In this document: positions 23,098 to 32,400 of the stretch, in pieces
Numbering within the stretch: position 1 is the first letter of the stretch
Layout of the letters: every line of letters starts with the position of its first letter
From: Porphyra umbilicalis
Lineage: Eukaryota > Rhodophyta > Bangiophyceae > Bangiales > Bangiaceae
DNA: 64,000 nucleotides
NCBI GenBank assembly: GCA_002049455.2
Contig: KV918790.1
Location: forward strand, 62,001 to 126,000
Direction: 5' to 3'
Program-made: the position numbers and the translations under genes
Notes under the pieces: generated by a model
Seen by the model: the letters and a program-made list of their open reading frames with translations, nothing else
What the model was told of the DNA's origin: nothing
The model's database searches: none

Positions 23098-24518
23098 TAC
23101 ACAAGTATCATTGCTTGCCCACGTGCGGCATGAAAAGGACCTAGCGCGAAGCGTTTGCCTATGACCCCCCGCACCCCCCGCACTCTTTTCCGGCCAGAGT
23201 CGCATCCTCCACACCAGCTGAACACGCGGCCCCCCCCCACGCGCGCGCGACATGCGCGCACATCTCCGTCGCAGCGACCGACCAGGGCACGGCGCGTGGG
23301 GTAACGCGCGGTGTGGACCTGCGCTGCCCCCAGGCGGCGCGCGATGCGCCCCGCCCCTCTGGAGCGCGATGCGCTGCCGCCGCGCCGTGTGCCGCTCCTC
23401 GGCTCCGCGCCGACGCACGACGCCGAGGGAGTGGCGGCTACACGCGCGCCCCGCCCCTTGCCGCTCGACACCAATGTGATGCAGGCGGCGCGTCAGGGCA
23501 GGGCGCCGTAGGCGCAGCAGGCGCGGCAGCTCCTCAGTGAGGCGGCGGCCACCGCCGCGACCGCCGACACCTCTGCCGCCGCCGACGGCGCCCCTGCCGC
23601 TGACGCCACCCCCGCTGTCGCCCACCCTCGCCTGCGGAGAGGGGCGGCGGCCGCGGCTGGCGGCAGGGACGGCGGCGCTGTGGCGCAGCAGGAGGGCGGC
23701 CGCGGCGGCTGTGGCCGTAGCGGCCTTCTCAGTGCAGGGCCTCCGGGGGCCGTTTCCAGCGTTGCGAAGCCACCGCGAAGCCACCGCGGTGGACGGCCCC
23801 ACCGACGACAGCGAAGGTGTTTCATCGAGAGTACTGCTGAAAAGCAAATATAGTATTCAGCTGTTTTGTGCTCATTGGTCGAACGCCGGCACTTCCGGCG
23901 TTTTGGATTATGATTTCGTCTATACTAGGACAGATCCGACTGTAATTCCAAGCTTCGACAAAATGTTTATTCACACTAGTGTCGTGCAGCCAATGAACAC
24001 CCGTTCTCTTTGTAAAATCCCAAAGCGTCAGTGGCCTGCCGCCGAAGGTTTCCGTGTCTTTGTCGAAGACCACGCTGCTGTTGGCCCGTCGTTGCCAAGG
24101 CCAGCAGCTCGTCAGAGCAGAGCCCGCCGCCGCCCGCGAGCGGCTGCGTGTCGTCGTGCGCGCTGCCCCTGGCCGCGAGCGCCGGCGCGTCCTCCCAGGA
24201 GCCGGTGGCCCCAGCTGCCATCGGTGCGTCGTTGGCTCCCCGGGCACCGCCGACGGGGGCGCGGCGCTCTGCGCCTCCCCTCACGGTCGCAGCCGGCCCT
24301 TCGCTGGCGACTGGCGGCGGCACGTGCGGGTCGGCCGGCCCCACCAGCGCCGCCTGTTGGCGCCCCTCCGCGCGGCCGACCGCTCCCGCGTGCGACCATC
24401 GCATCTCTGTGCACGCCGCCCGCGGGCGACTGCTTGTCCTGTTCCGTTTTTCCGGATCCGTGCTCGTGCGTTGCAACTGGCTCAGACCTACCGGGACACA
24501 CAATGGACTACCATGTCA
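23098..24518. other. Spacer between 42-bp inverted repeats
   Basis: This 1.4-kb interior separates the convergent Myb-like and transposase genes. It is GC-rich on both sides with a distinctly less GC-rich core (about 23820-24050). No recognisable protein domain was found on either strand, although frames on both strands are open. It could be the inside of a nested non-autonomous element bounded by the 42-bp repeats. Confidence 0.45.
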
Positions 24519-26112
24519 AGGAAAAAAAAACCCTGCCCAACGGGGAAAAAAAAACCTTTGTGTAACCATACAGCTGCTCTAGAAAACATAGGGGGCCAGC
24601 AGCTTGCCGCGGTCGCTCCACACGTGCGCCGTCAGGTCGGCACGGAGTTACGCGTGTTCGGTGGGGTTGCGAGTCTCCCCCCCCAGCATCAAAGACAGCA
24701 ACCATGCCGCCCGCGGGCGGCTGCCCCACAGCGTTCAATGCGGGGGGCGGGTTAGCAGCATCGACAGCGTCGGCCGGGCCGGCGGCGCCGCCGCCGCCAG
24801 GCGCAGGTCCCCCGGCGGCAGCAGCGCCACCATCCTCCGCCCCACCGTCGTTCCCATCATGACCCCCCGCGGCGGCAGCAGCCGCGCCTGCAGGACCCTC
24901 ACCCTCACCACCCGCACCCTCTCCCTCGTTAGTCCCCCCTGCCCCTCTGCGGCGGCTCAAAAAGCCGTCTCGACGGCTCTCCACGCACATGTTGTGCAAA
25001 ATACAGACCGCCTTGCACGTGGTGATCAGCTGCTTCACGGAGCGGTACCGTCCTGTGTGCAAGGCGATGTGAAACCGCTTTGTCAGAACGCCAAACAGCC
25101 GCTCAACGTCCTTGCGAATGGCCTCCTGCAGCCGGTTGAACGTCTTGTACTCGTCGGTCATAGACATGGGGTGGGGGGACACTAGGAACCCGTAGCGAGG
25201 GTAGATGCCGTCGACAAGGTAGTAAGGTAGCGTGCGGGTGGTCCTATTCACGGTAAACGTCACGCCCCGCGGCGGCCACCGGCCTGCCGTGACGTCTAGG
25301 TAGAGAGGCGACTTGTTCAAAATGTTGATATCGTTCAAACTGCCGGGAGCACCGACAAACAGGTGCCTAATCCACAGGTCCTCGTCGCATACGGCCTCAA
25401 CGACAACGCCGCGCGAGCCCTTCCGGCTCTGGTACGCGCCCACCATGCCCGTCGGGCACTGATGCCACTCCCAGTGCGTACAGTACAGCGAGCCCATACA
25501 GCCGGGAAAGCCGCGCTCTGCGTTGCGCTCCAGCATAGTCTTGAGCTCCGACTGGTTGGGACGGCGTAGGTAGGTCGATGCCCACCGCCGCACGATGAAC
25601 TTTAGGAGAAGCTTGGTCGCCTGCGCCACGGTCGAGCGAGAAAGGCGCACGTACTCGTCCGACCGGTCGGCCGCCTCGCCGTACGCGATGACGCGGAAGG
25701 CGGCCACGACCTTTTGCAACGGGTGCGCCTGCAGGCGACCCGTCGCGTTGATGCGCTGCTGGAAGAACGGCTCGTCCTTGACGGCCAGGTATATGCGCCG
25801 AAACACACTGCGCGGCACACGGAAGCGCGTCTCGATATCACGGTCGTCGTAGATCGGCGGCACCGCGTTGACCCCGAAGTAATCACGCTGGATGATGAAC
25901 AGGCCAGCGGCAAAGTTACGCCGCTTGTTGGGCCGACGCCCAGAAACAGAACCGCGGTAGTGGCGACGGCGGTGTCCGCGGGCGGCGCGCGACCGTCGTC
26001 GAATCAGCAACAGCAGGCCCATGTGGGATTGCACCGCAGCGCAAACGACGGCGCCATCGTCCTCGGCCAGGAGAGAGGCAGCGCTGGACAGCCCCGTCTC
26101 GGCAGCTTCCAT
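24508..26112 (-). CDS. PIF/Harbinger transposase with Asp-to-Tyr change in catalytic triad
   Basis: From ATG 26112 (MEAAETGLSS) the protein is 534 residues; the start is supported by the related fragment at 6612. It has an Arg-rich N-terminal helical region, RFRVPRS, an HTH-like segment and a DDE_4/Plant_tran-type catalytic domain. In that domain GCMGSLYCTHWEW corresponds to the first catalytic block, but residue 210 is Tyr (TAC) where the family has Asp. The second Asp (Asp261 in SLNDINIL) and the Glu (Glu337 in KDVERLFGVL) are in place. The domain ends with ILHNMCVESRR, as in the family, then a Gly/Ala-rich tail that runs into the 42-bp inverted repeat. The frame is otherwise intact, so it is either a recently inactivated copy, a binding-only protein or an assembly error at one base. 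It is convergent with the Myb-like gene. Confidence 0.88.
   Translation of the reverse strand: MEAAETGLSSAASLLAEDDGAVVCAAVQSHMGLLLLIRRRSRAARGHRRRHYRGSVSGRRPNKRRNFAAGLFIIQRDYFGVNAVPPIYDDRDIETRFRVPRSVFRRIYLAVKDEPFFQQRINATGRLQAHPLQKVVAAFRVIAYGEAADRSDEYVRLSRSTVAQATKLLLKFIVRRWASTYLRRPNQSELKTMLERNAERGFPGCMGSLYCTHWEWHQCPTGMVGAYQSRKGSRGVVVEAVCDEDLWIRHLFVGAPGSLNDINILNKSPLYLDVTAGRWPPRGVTFTVNRTTRTLPYYLVDGIYPRYGFLVSPHPMSMTDEYKTFNRLQEAIRKDVERLFGVLTKRFHIALHTGRYRSVKQLITTCKAVCILHNMCVESRRDGFLSRRRGAGGTNEGEGAGGEGEGPAGAAAAAAGGHDGNDGGAEDGGAAAAGGPAPGGGGAAGPADAVDAANPPPALNAVGQPPAGGMVAVFDAGGGDSQPHRTRVTPCRPDGARVERPRQAAGPLCFLEQLYGYTKVFFSPLGRVFFSLTW
24519..24560. repeat. 42-bp inverted repeat, right arm
   Basis: This is the reverse complement of 23056-23097 with no mismatch by eye. 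It lies inside the last codons of the transposase frame, which reads through it and stops at 24508. Confidence 0.9.
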
Positions 26113-26445
26113 GCCAGCAGCGGAGGGGAGGGTCGCGGGCGAGCGCGGGCAGATTGTGGTGGAGCACGGGACACAAGGATAGGGGTCGTAAAAGTGGTGG
26201 GGTAGCAATGAAAGTGAGGCGGGTGCGCGGATCGTGCGTCTCAAGCCGACGACAGGGAACGTGCGGGCGAAGCGGGCACGTCGTGGACGAGGAACAGGGC
26301 AACAGAGTAGCGGGGGGCCGACGATGCAGGTAATGGCCGGACGCGTCACAACGATGGGCGCGACGTCGATGGGCCGGGTGCGTGCACGGTGCGGCAGCGC
26401 GGACTGAGGAGCGACGGACCGAGCCCCCCCCTCTCAAAAGGCACT

Positions 26446-26890
26446 GTGCGCAGTGGTGGACCACCCCCACCCCCGAAAAGGCTGCGCGGGAGCCAACGAG
26501 GCACCGCGTGGTCCAGGATCGACCGCCGCACCCCCACTGAAAGGTACTGTGGGTGGTGGCGGACCACCAACCTCCCCGATTGGGCCGCGCACGAGCCAGG
26601 AGGCGACCCGCGGCCGCCGGCCACCCCCCCCCCCCCTCTCAAATAGCTCTGGTTGCGGTTGCGCACCGCCTGCCACATGCAAATCTGTGTGCGGGTGCCC
26701 GCCCAGGGGCCACGCGCGATCCCCTCCGACCCCCCCCCCCCTCCAGAGGCTCTGACGCAGTGTGGGGCGGCCTGCCACCTCAAAACATCTGTGTGGGTGT
26801 GGGACCAGGCCGCCCGCGCGATCTCGTTCAACCGCCGCCCCCCCCCTCAGTGGCGCTGTATCAGTGGTGGGCGGCCCGCCACAACCTAAC
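26446..26890. repeat. Degenerate ~103-bp tandem repeat upstream of the transposase
   Basis: A recurring block (roughly GTGGTGGGCGG, CCNGCCAC, then a C-rich run and CTCAAA/CTGAAAGG) recurs near 26446, 26542, 26646, 26749 and 26853, about 96 to 104 bases apart. Each unit contains a long C tract. Its position upstream of the transposase start is where subterminal binding repeats of a transposon would be expected. Confidence 0.65.
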
Positions 26891-27299
26891 GACCGCATGG
26901 TCGTGATGGCGCCACGCGAACCATCCATCGTCCCCACGCCAACAGGCCCTCAAGAGCCCAGATCGGGGGTCACGAGGCGAGAGAGAGTCCCACTCCACGC
27001 CTGCCTGAGCCACATGTCCGATCCCGTCCCACGCGGCCCACAATGACGGCCTGCGTCGGAATCGAATCACGAGACGTTAACCACCTGCGCTATCAGCCTG
27101 GTTCAATGCACGAAAGCTTTTGGACCGCTCTCGAATGCTGACGTCGGGCCTCATCGCCAAAGAGTGCAGGTCCGCGCCATTATCATTCAAAACTTATCAA
27201 GATCATCCCAACACACGTTGCGCGCTCAACCAATATATAGTAATACATGTTTGGTTACACTCCACCAATGAGAGCACAGAACGCATTGGGGCCGACGCC

Positions 27300-27337
27300 G
27301 GACCTGCCCCATTTTGCTTCACGAATGGGGCAGGTCC
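27300..27337. repeat. 14-bp perfect hairpin
   Basis: GGACCTGCCCCATT (27300-27313) and its exact complement AATGGGGCAGGTCC (27324-27337) are separated by a 10-base loop. GGGGCCGACG occurs just upstream (27289) and again at 27513. No run of T follows, and in a eukaryote it is not expected to act as a simple terminator. Confidence 0.8.
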
Positions 27338-27827
27338 AACGCCCGCCCCATTTTTGCGCTTCGGAGTTGTCTCGTACTTCCAGGATTCCATCATGACCAT
27401 TGAAGGCCAGAATGGGGTCGATCACGTTGACAGAAAAGCCCAGTGGCCCCATTTCCTTAATAAAGAAACACGTTTCTGCTTCGTGGCACAACGTGTAACG
27501 AATATGAGATGGGGCCGACGTTGTTAGGATTGCCCTCAGAGACCCAAAAGTCATCCTCTCGAAGAAAGTTGTGTTTTACTCATGTTTGGCCCAGAAGTGC
27601 TCGACGCATCTTTAATGTGGGCAAGACTGCACGAGTGAGGAAACACGTGAGGCAAGTGTACCCGGCAGCACCTTTTCTTTTCGCAGCTGGTCAGGACGCA
27701 CACAAAACAACGAGAGTGATGTGCAATGTTGTTTTTTCTTTGAAAAAGCAATGAGAGCCGCTATATGCAGGTAGGGAAGCGCAATCAACGATTCGAAAGG
27801 ATTGTGCAGTGTCATCGCACAGATGTG

Positions 27828-27950
27828 TGATCCACTGGACTAAGCAGTGTCAGCGATCTACTGAATACAGTGGTCAGGATGCGGCATGTGATCCACTGGA
27901 CTAAGGACTGTCAGCGATCCTACTGAATACAGTGGTCAAGATGTGGCGAC
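27828..27950. repeat. Two-copy ~62-bp tandem repeat with internal dyad
   Basis: GTGATCCACTGGACTAAG followed by TGTCAGCGATC, TACTGAATACAGTGGTCA and GATG occurs twice in succession with few differences. CCACTG and CAGTGG within each unit are complementary, so each copy could form a hairpin. Confidence 0.75.
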
Positions 27951-28710
27951 AGAAAGGGTCTGTCGCCAGATGCTATTCTTGAGCACATGCCATCTTCACC
28001 CCCCGCGGCCGCTCGGTTCCCACGCCCCGGTCGCCAGTAAGGCGCCCAGTCAGTACCCCGACTCCACCCCCACCCAGTGTTCCATCTCGCCCCCTTCCCA
28101 CACCGCGCTGCCCCCCCACTCAGTACCATGCTCCACCTGCACCTCAGTATGAATCCTCCCCACTCACCTCGTAAACCACCTCGTTCACCACCTACGGCGA
28201 CACTTCTTTCACCGGCCCAATCCCCATGCCGCTTCTATTGAGCCTCCGCAATCATTGTCACGTACTATTAGATAGTGGCCGCCGTTCTCTTCCCCACTCA
28301 GCACCGACCGGCACGTGGCATGTACGCCTTCGCAACACCCACGACCCAACGCTGAGAATCACCCCCCCCAAGACACCTACCACCCTGCAGCGCCCATCCC
28401 CACGCTACGCCCAGCACCTTCCCACTACATCCGTGACGTCCTGATGCTTCTGGCCCCAATCACCTGGGTACATTAGAAGTCGACGGCCTTGGTCCTATCC
28501 CATCCTACCTAGAACACACTCTCTTGCGGCGCCTGCAGGCAGCAGCCTGCGCAGTGGGTCTTAAAGCGTGGGCGCACACAAACCGCGATTCTGGCAAAAT
28601 TGCCTAACAAGAACTTGTTCGCACCCCGTGCACAGCATCCTGTGGCCCGATTTTTATTACAAGTGGTTTGCATCACGGTTGTGCAGAATTGGGGGCTGTA
28701 ATGTTCATAT

Positions 28711-29048
28711 CACTGACAACCGCTGATAGCGAGTGACACAGGAATCTTGTAACGAGGGTGTTGTGTGGCCGGGCCACCGGTCATCACAGACGGTGCACGC
28801 GCTCTGGGTAAAAAATCTCCCCACAGTAAGCGGGCAGAAACCTTCTCCATGATCGGCCGAGACGCAGCAGAACGGGATACGCTGTCCGCGGTGAGCCCGC
28901 CACGACAGCAAACATAAAACAACTCTGCCAGCGTCACTCCCCCTGTCCGCCCCCCCCCACCACCATCGAGATCAGCAAGCGCACAAGTGACAGAGTGGCG
29001 CAGACACAACGCGGTACGCGCCATTTCCGAGACCAAAACACCGTCACG
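28711..29048. repeat. Duplicated 3' end of the large gene, distal copy
   Basis: A 63-bp block (28711-28773) and a block of about 110 bp (28939-29048) both recur in the same order at 29297-29359 and 29392-29499. The proximal copy is the 3' end of the large gene. This distal copy has an extra 165 bp between the two blocks and still encodes the VSxMARxALCLRH segment of the C-terminus in its own short frame. Confidence 0.75.
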
Positions 29049-29049
29049 C

Positions 29050-29290
29050 CCGGTGGTGGAGATGCCGGTGACAGGGGCGCCGGTGGCGGTGGCGCCCGTC
29101 GTAGTCGGGGGGCGCCAGTGGGGCGTCGGTCAATAAGGGGGGGCGGGGGCGCCGGGGGCGGAGGCGCCGATAGTGGGGTCGCCAGTGGCGGGGGCGCCGG
29201 TGGCGGGGGCGCTGGGGCCGGGGGCGCCGGGGGCGGTGGTGCCGGTGAAGGGGGCGGGCGTCCCGGTAGTCGGGGCGCCAGTGGCGCTTC
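29050..29290. repeat. GGGGGCGCCGGTGGC-type minisatellite
   Basis: Short G-rich units with the core GGCGCCGGTGGCGG repeat through the interval between the two copies of the duplicated gene end. It is probably a product of the duplication or slippage. Confidence 0.7.
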
Positions 29291-29296
29291 ACAAAG

Positions 29297-29499
29297 CACT
29301 AACAACCGCTGATAGCAAGTGACACAGGAATCTTGTAACGAGAGTGTTGTGTGGCCGGGATATACATGCAGCACCTATGTCAGCATCCCCTCCCCTGTCC
29401 CCCCCCCCCACCACCATCAAGATCAGCAAGCGCACAAGTGATACAGTGGCGCAGACACAGCGCGGCACGCGCCATATCTGACACAAGAACACCGTCACG
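29297..29499. repeat. Duplicated 3' end of the large gene, proximal copy
   Basis: Partner of 28711-29048. The block from 29392 includes the last codons and stop of the large gene (stop at 29380-29382 lies just beyond it), so the coding end itself was duplicated. Confidence 0.7.
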
Positions 29500-32400
29500 T
29501 CCTGCCCACAGGAGAAACCCGGGCGTGCGCATCCGTTCGAGGAAAAGGTGAATCATCATCAAGTCCTCATCGAGCTTATCCCTCAACGGCGCGATGGCGG
29601 CGGGTGTTCTGGGTGCGTTGGTGCTGCTCCCCATCACGACGTCGACCACGTCATGCGACGGTAGCATTGGCGCGACGTTCTCGTCGTCGGCCGCCACCTG
29701 CAATAAAAATGCGGCGCGGCCAACGCCAACCGCGCTCTGCCGCTGACGCCGGAAGGTCGGACCGCGGTGGTCGACTTCGCCCTCGTCCTCATCTTCCGAG
29801 TCGATGGCCGCCAGGTCCTTGTCCGACAAGGTAAAGAAGCGATCGCCCGCCACCGGCGCAGACTCGTCGGGGATAACAGCCGAGCCAATGTCCTCCCCAT
29901 TGTCGCCTTCGTGCACCGCCAGCTCGGCCAAGTCGACGGTCACGTCGTCGGCCCCCCCGCCTGTGGCCACTGCCGCCTCAGCGGCGAGGCCCGCATCGTC
30001 GGTGGCGACGACGGGGACGCCGTCTCCCGCGCCCGGGGCTTGCGCCGTATCAGCGGCCGAGTCCTCCTCCTCCACCGCGGCGGTGGCGGCGGCGGCGGCG
30101 GTGGCGGCGGCGGCGGTGCCGTCGGCGGCTGTGTCCTCCACCGCGGCTGCGGCTGCGGCGGTGGCGGTGGCACCGTCGGCGGCCGATTCTGCGGCTGCTG
30201 CTGCAGAAGCGGCGGCGCCGTCAACAGCTTCGCGTGCCACCTCGCTCTCCTTCCGCCCCGTCATACAACCACACCAGCAGATGACCAGGCGGCGCTGCAC
30301 TTGCTGCAGCCGCTTCTGGAGCTCCACCTCCATACTGTCCGCCTCGTCCGACTTGCTGGCTCGGATCGTGTCGACGGACAGATGGAGCTTGAGGCGCAGC
30401 CGGGCGACGCCGACCAGCGCCTCCACCGCCGTTCGCTCGTCCGCGGCCGCCTGGTTGGTCGCAACAGCGTACTGTGCCGCCAACTCCGTCGGTGTCAAAC
30501 GGGGGTCACCCGTCCCGCCACCCAGCTCCGCGCCGTCAGACGACACGCGCCCACCGTTGTTCGGCGCTGCCCCGTCAGCCGTCACGGCCGCTGCTGCCAC
30601 CAATGTGGCGTCCACCGACGACGCGGCGACAGTCGCTGCGCGCGCCCTGTCAAAAAGATCAGCAGCGGGCACTGCAAGGACGTCAGCAGAGGAGGTGTCG
30701 GCGGACGCTGACACAGCGGCCTCCCGGAAGGCGAAGCGCACGACGGCCTTCAAACCGTCACTCGCTGACGACCCCAACCGCGCGACACACGGGCGCAAGA
30801 CGAGCTCGTTGGTGAACAGCAGCTGCTCGGCCGGTTGCCGCCCGTCGGGTTCGTGGAAACCCATGAGAGCCAAGGCCTCCTTGTTGATGAGGGACTGGGT
30901 TCTGCAGACGTTGTTGGTGCGCGAGTTGAAGTACCGGTTCAATGCCGCAATTGTGCCCTCGATGTTGTCGTCGCAGATGCGCTTGAGGGTGGGGAACGAC
31001 TTTCCAATGGTGGAGCGCACGTGCGCCAGCGCCGTGTGCAGGTACAAGTTAAAAACCCCGGCCTTCTTGGTGATGGGGTCAAAGGGCTTCAGCGCTGCGT
31101 AGATGGGCGACAGTACGCCCGCTAGCAGCTGCACGGCGACCGCGGCGCATTCTCTCTCGTCCTCCGTCCTCGTGCTGATGGCCCGCCGCCATGCTGCCGT
31201 CAGGGCTTGGCTCAGCTGCAGCATCACGACGGCGGCACCGTCGACAGTCACATCCTTGCCCAGGATCCCGGGCAGCGCCACCACCATCGCCCCTAGCCGG
31301 CCAAACTCGCGCAGGTACATTCCACCAAGGTTTGATCTCCCCATGACCGAGTAGATGTTGGCCCGCGCCACGTCCCGCATCGGCTCGGACATGCGCGCTA
31401 GCAGGAAAAACATCAATCCCTTGCTGATCTTGCCCGTGCAATGAAGCACGGGAGCCTGGATGCAAAAGGGGATGTCTCCAAGGAGGGTGTAGCCACGCAG
31501 CCCACCAATGCGGCGACGGAGTAGACGGTAGTAGTCGGAGAGTGGGGTGTAGGCGTGCGACGGCAGCAGCGGCGCCTGCGGCTCGTCAAAGAGGTTGCAG
31601 TTCTTGTCCGGACAGGACATGACAGATGGAGACGCTGACAACGCAACCATGTCCCGGTGGCACCCGCCGCACGCCCACCGCAAGAATCCGCCCACTGCCC
31701 TCCACTTGCCGCTGCGCAGGGTGCACCAGCGCGCCAAACTCCACACCATCAACTCCCAGTGTTGCGAGAGCTGCTTAACGTCGCGCTTGTCATCGTGATC
31801 CGAGGCGTCGCCGTCGAGAAGCAACGCGGACAGGTACTCCGCCGGCATACACGGCCACCGGTACGGGCAGCGGTTGACGTCGCCGCACCCCGTGAGCGTA
31901 AGGAGATGACAGACCATTGCAAAGTCGCCGCACACATGCAAGAAGTACGGGAGGGTGACGACAGCGGTTGACCGGAACACGGCTCCCGGCGCGTCGCGCG
32001 GTGCGACCCGCACGACATAGTCTGCGCGCAGAGCGCGTGTGAGCTCCTCGCGGAGCCGCACGCCCACCGCAGAGTGAATGGCTTGCTCGCCGCCCAGGAG
32101 AAGCAGAATGGGGAGGAGAGGCGTGCGGCCGCCGTCGAGGAGCTCCGAAGAGACAGTGAGAGTGAAGACAGTCATCGCACTGCGGCGCACGGGGCCGCCG
32201 TCGCCGGCCAGAGTCACGGCGATGTAGGCATTCTCGATTGCCTCCTCCGTCGCAGGTGGGCAGCCAACGTCAAACGCAAGGCGCAGGGACGCGACCGGGT
32301 CGAACTCGAGGGCGATCACGAGCTCACGACCTCCAGCGGTGCTCGCCGCCGTGCCGGTTCCCGGGTCGGGGATGTCCTCCAAGTAGGACTTCCGGGTGAT

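Larger units (their letters stand above)
20765..26890. mobile_element. PIF/Harbinger-type DNA transposon (two convergent genes)
   Basis: The Myb/SANT-like gene and the transposase are the two proteins that autonomous PIF/Harbinger elements carry, here converging on a spacer. The outer ends were not located: no terminal inverted repeat with a TWA duplication was found by eye, so the limits given are only those of the genes plus the repeats upstream of the transposase. The GAGCATTG ends of the 16402-17139 element were not found here. Confidence 0.6.
26891..28710. other. 1.8-kb stretch without a gene
   Basis: It holds a strong short hairpin (27300-27337) and a two-copy repeat (27828-27950), listed separately. 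Nothing coding is recognised. TTTATT near 28652 is AATAAA on the minus strand and could serve as the poly(A) signal for the large minus-strand gene that ends at 29380. Confidence 0.45.

Noticed and set aside
22564-23847. Minus-strand 427-residue frame
   Set aside because: It runs antisense through the Myb-like gene, the 42-bp inverted repeat and the spacer, with Arg/Pro/Ala-rich content and no domain.
27040-27120. tRNA-like sequence on the minus strand (A-box-like TAGCGCAGGTGG and B-box-like GATTCGATTCC)
   Set aside because: The two boxes are too close together for a tRNA, the T stem and acceptor stem do not pair, and no anticodon arm can be drawn. At most a decayed tRNA-derived relic.
29767-31102. 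Plus-strand frames of 314 and 432 residues inside the large gene
   Set aside because: Antisense shadows of the transposase-like gene, Ala/Ser/Arg-rich, with no motif.
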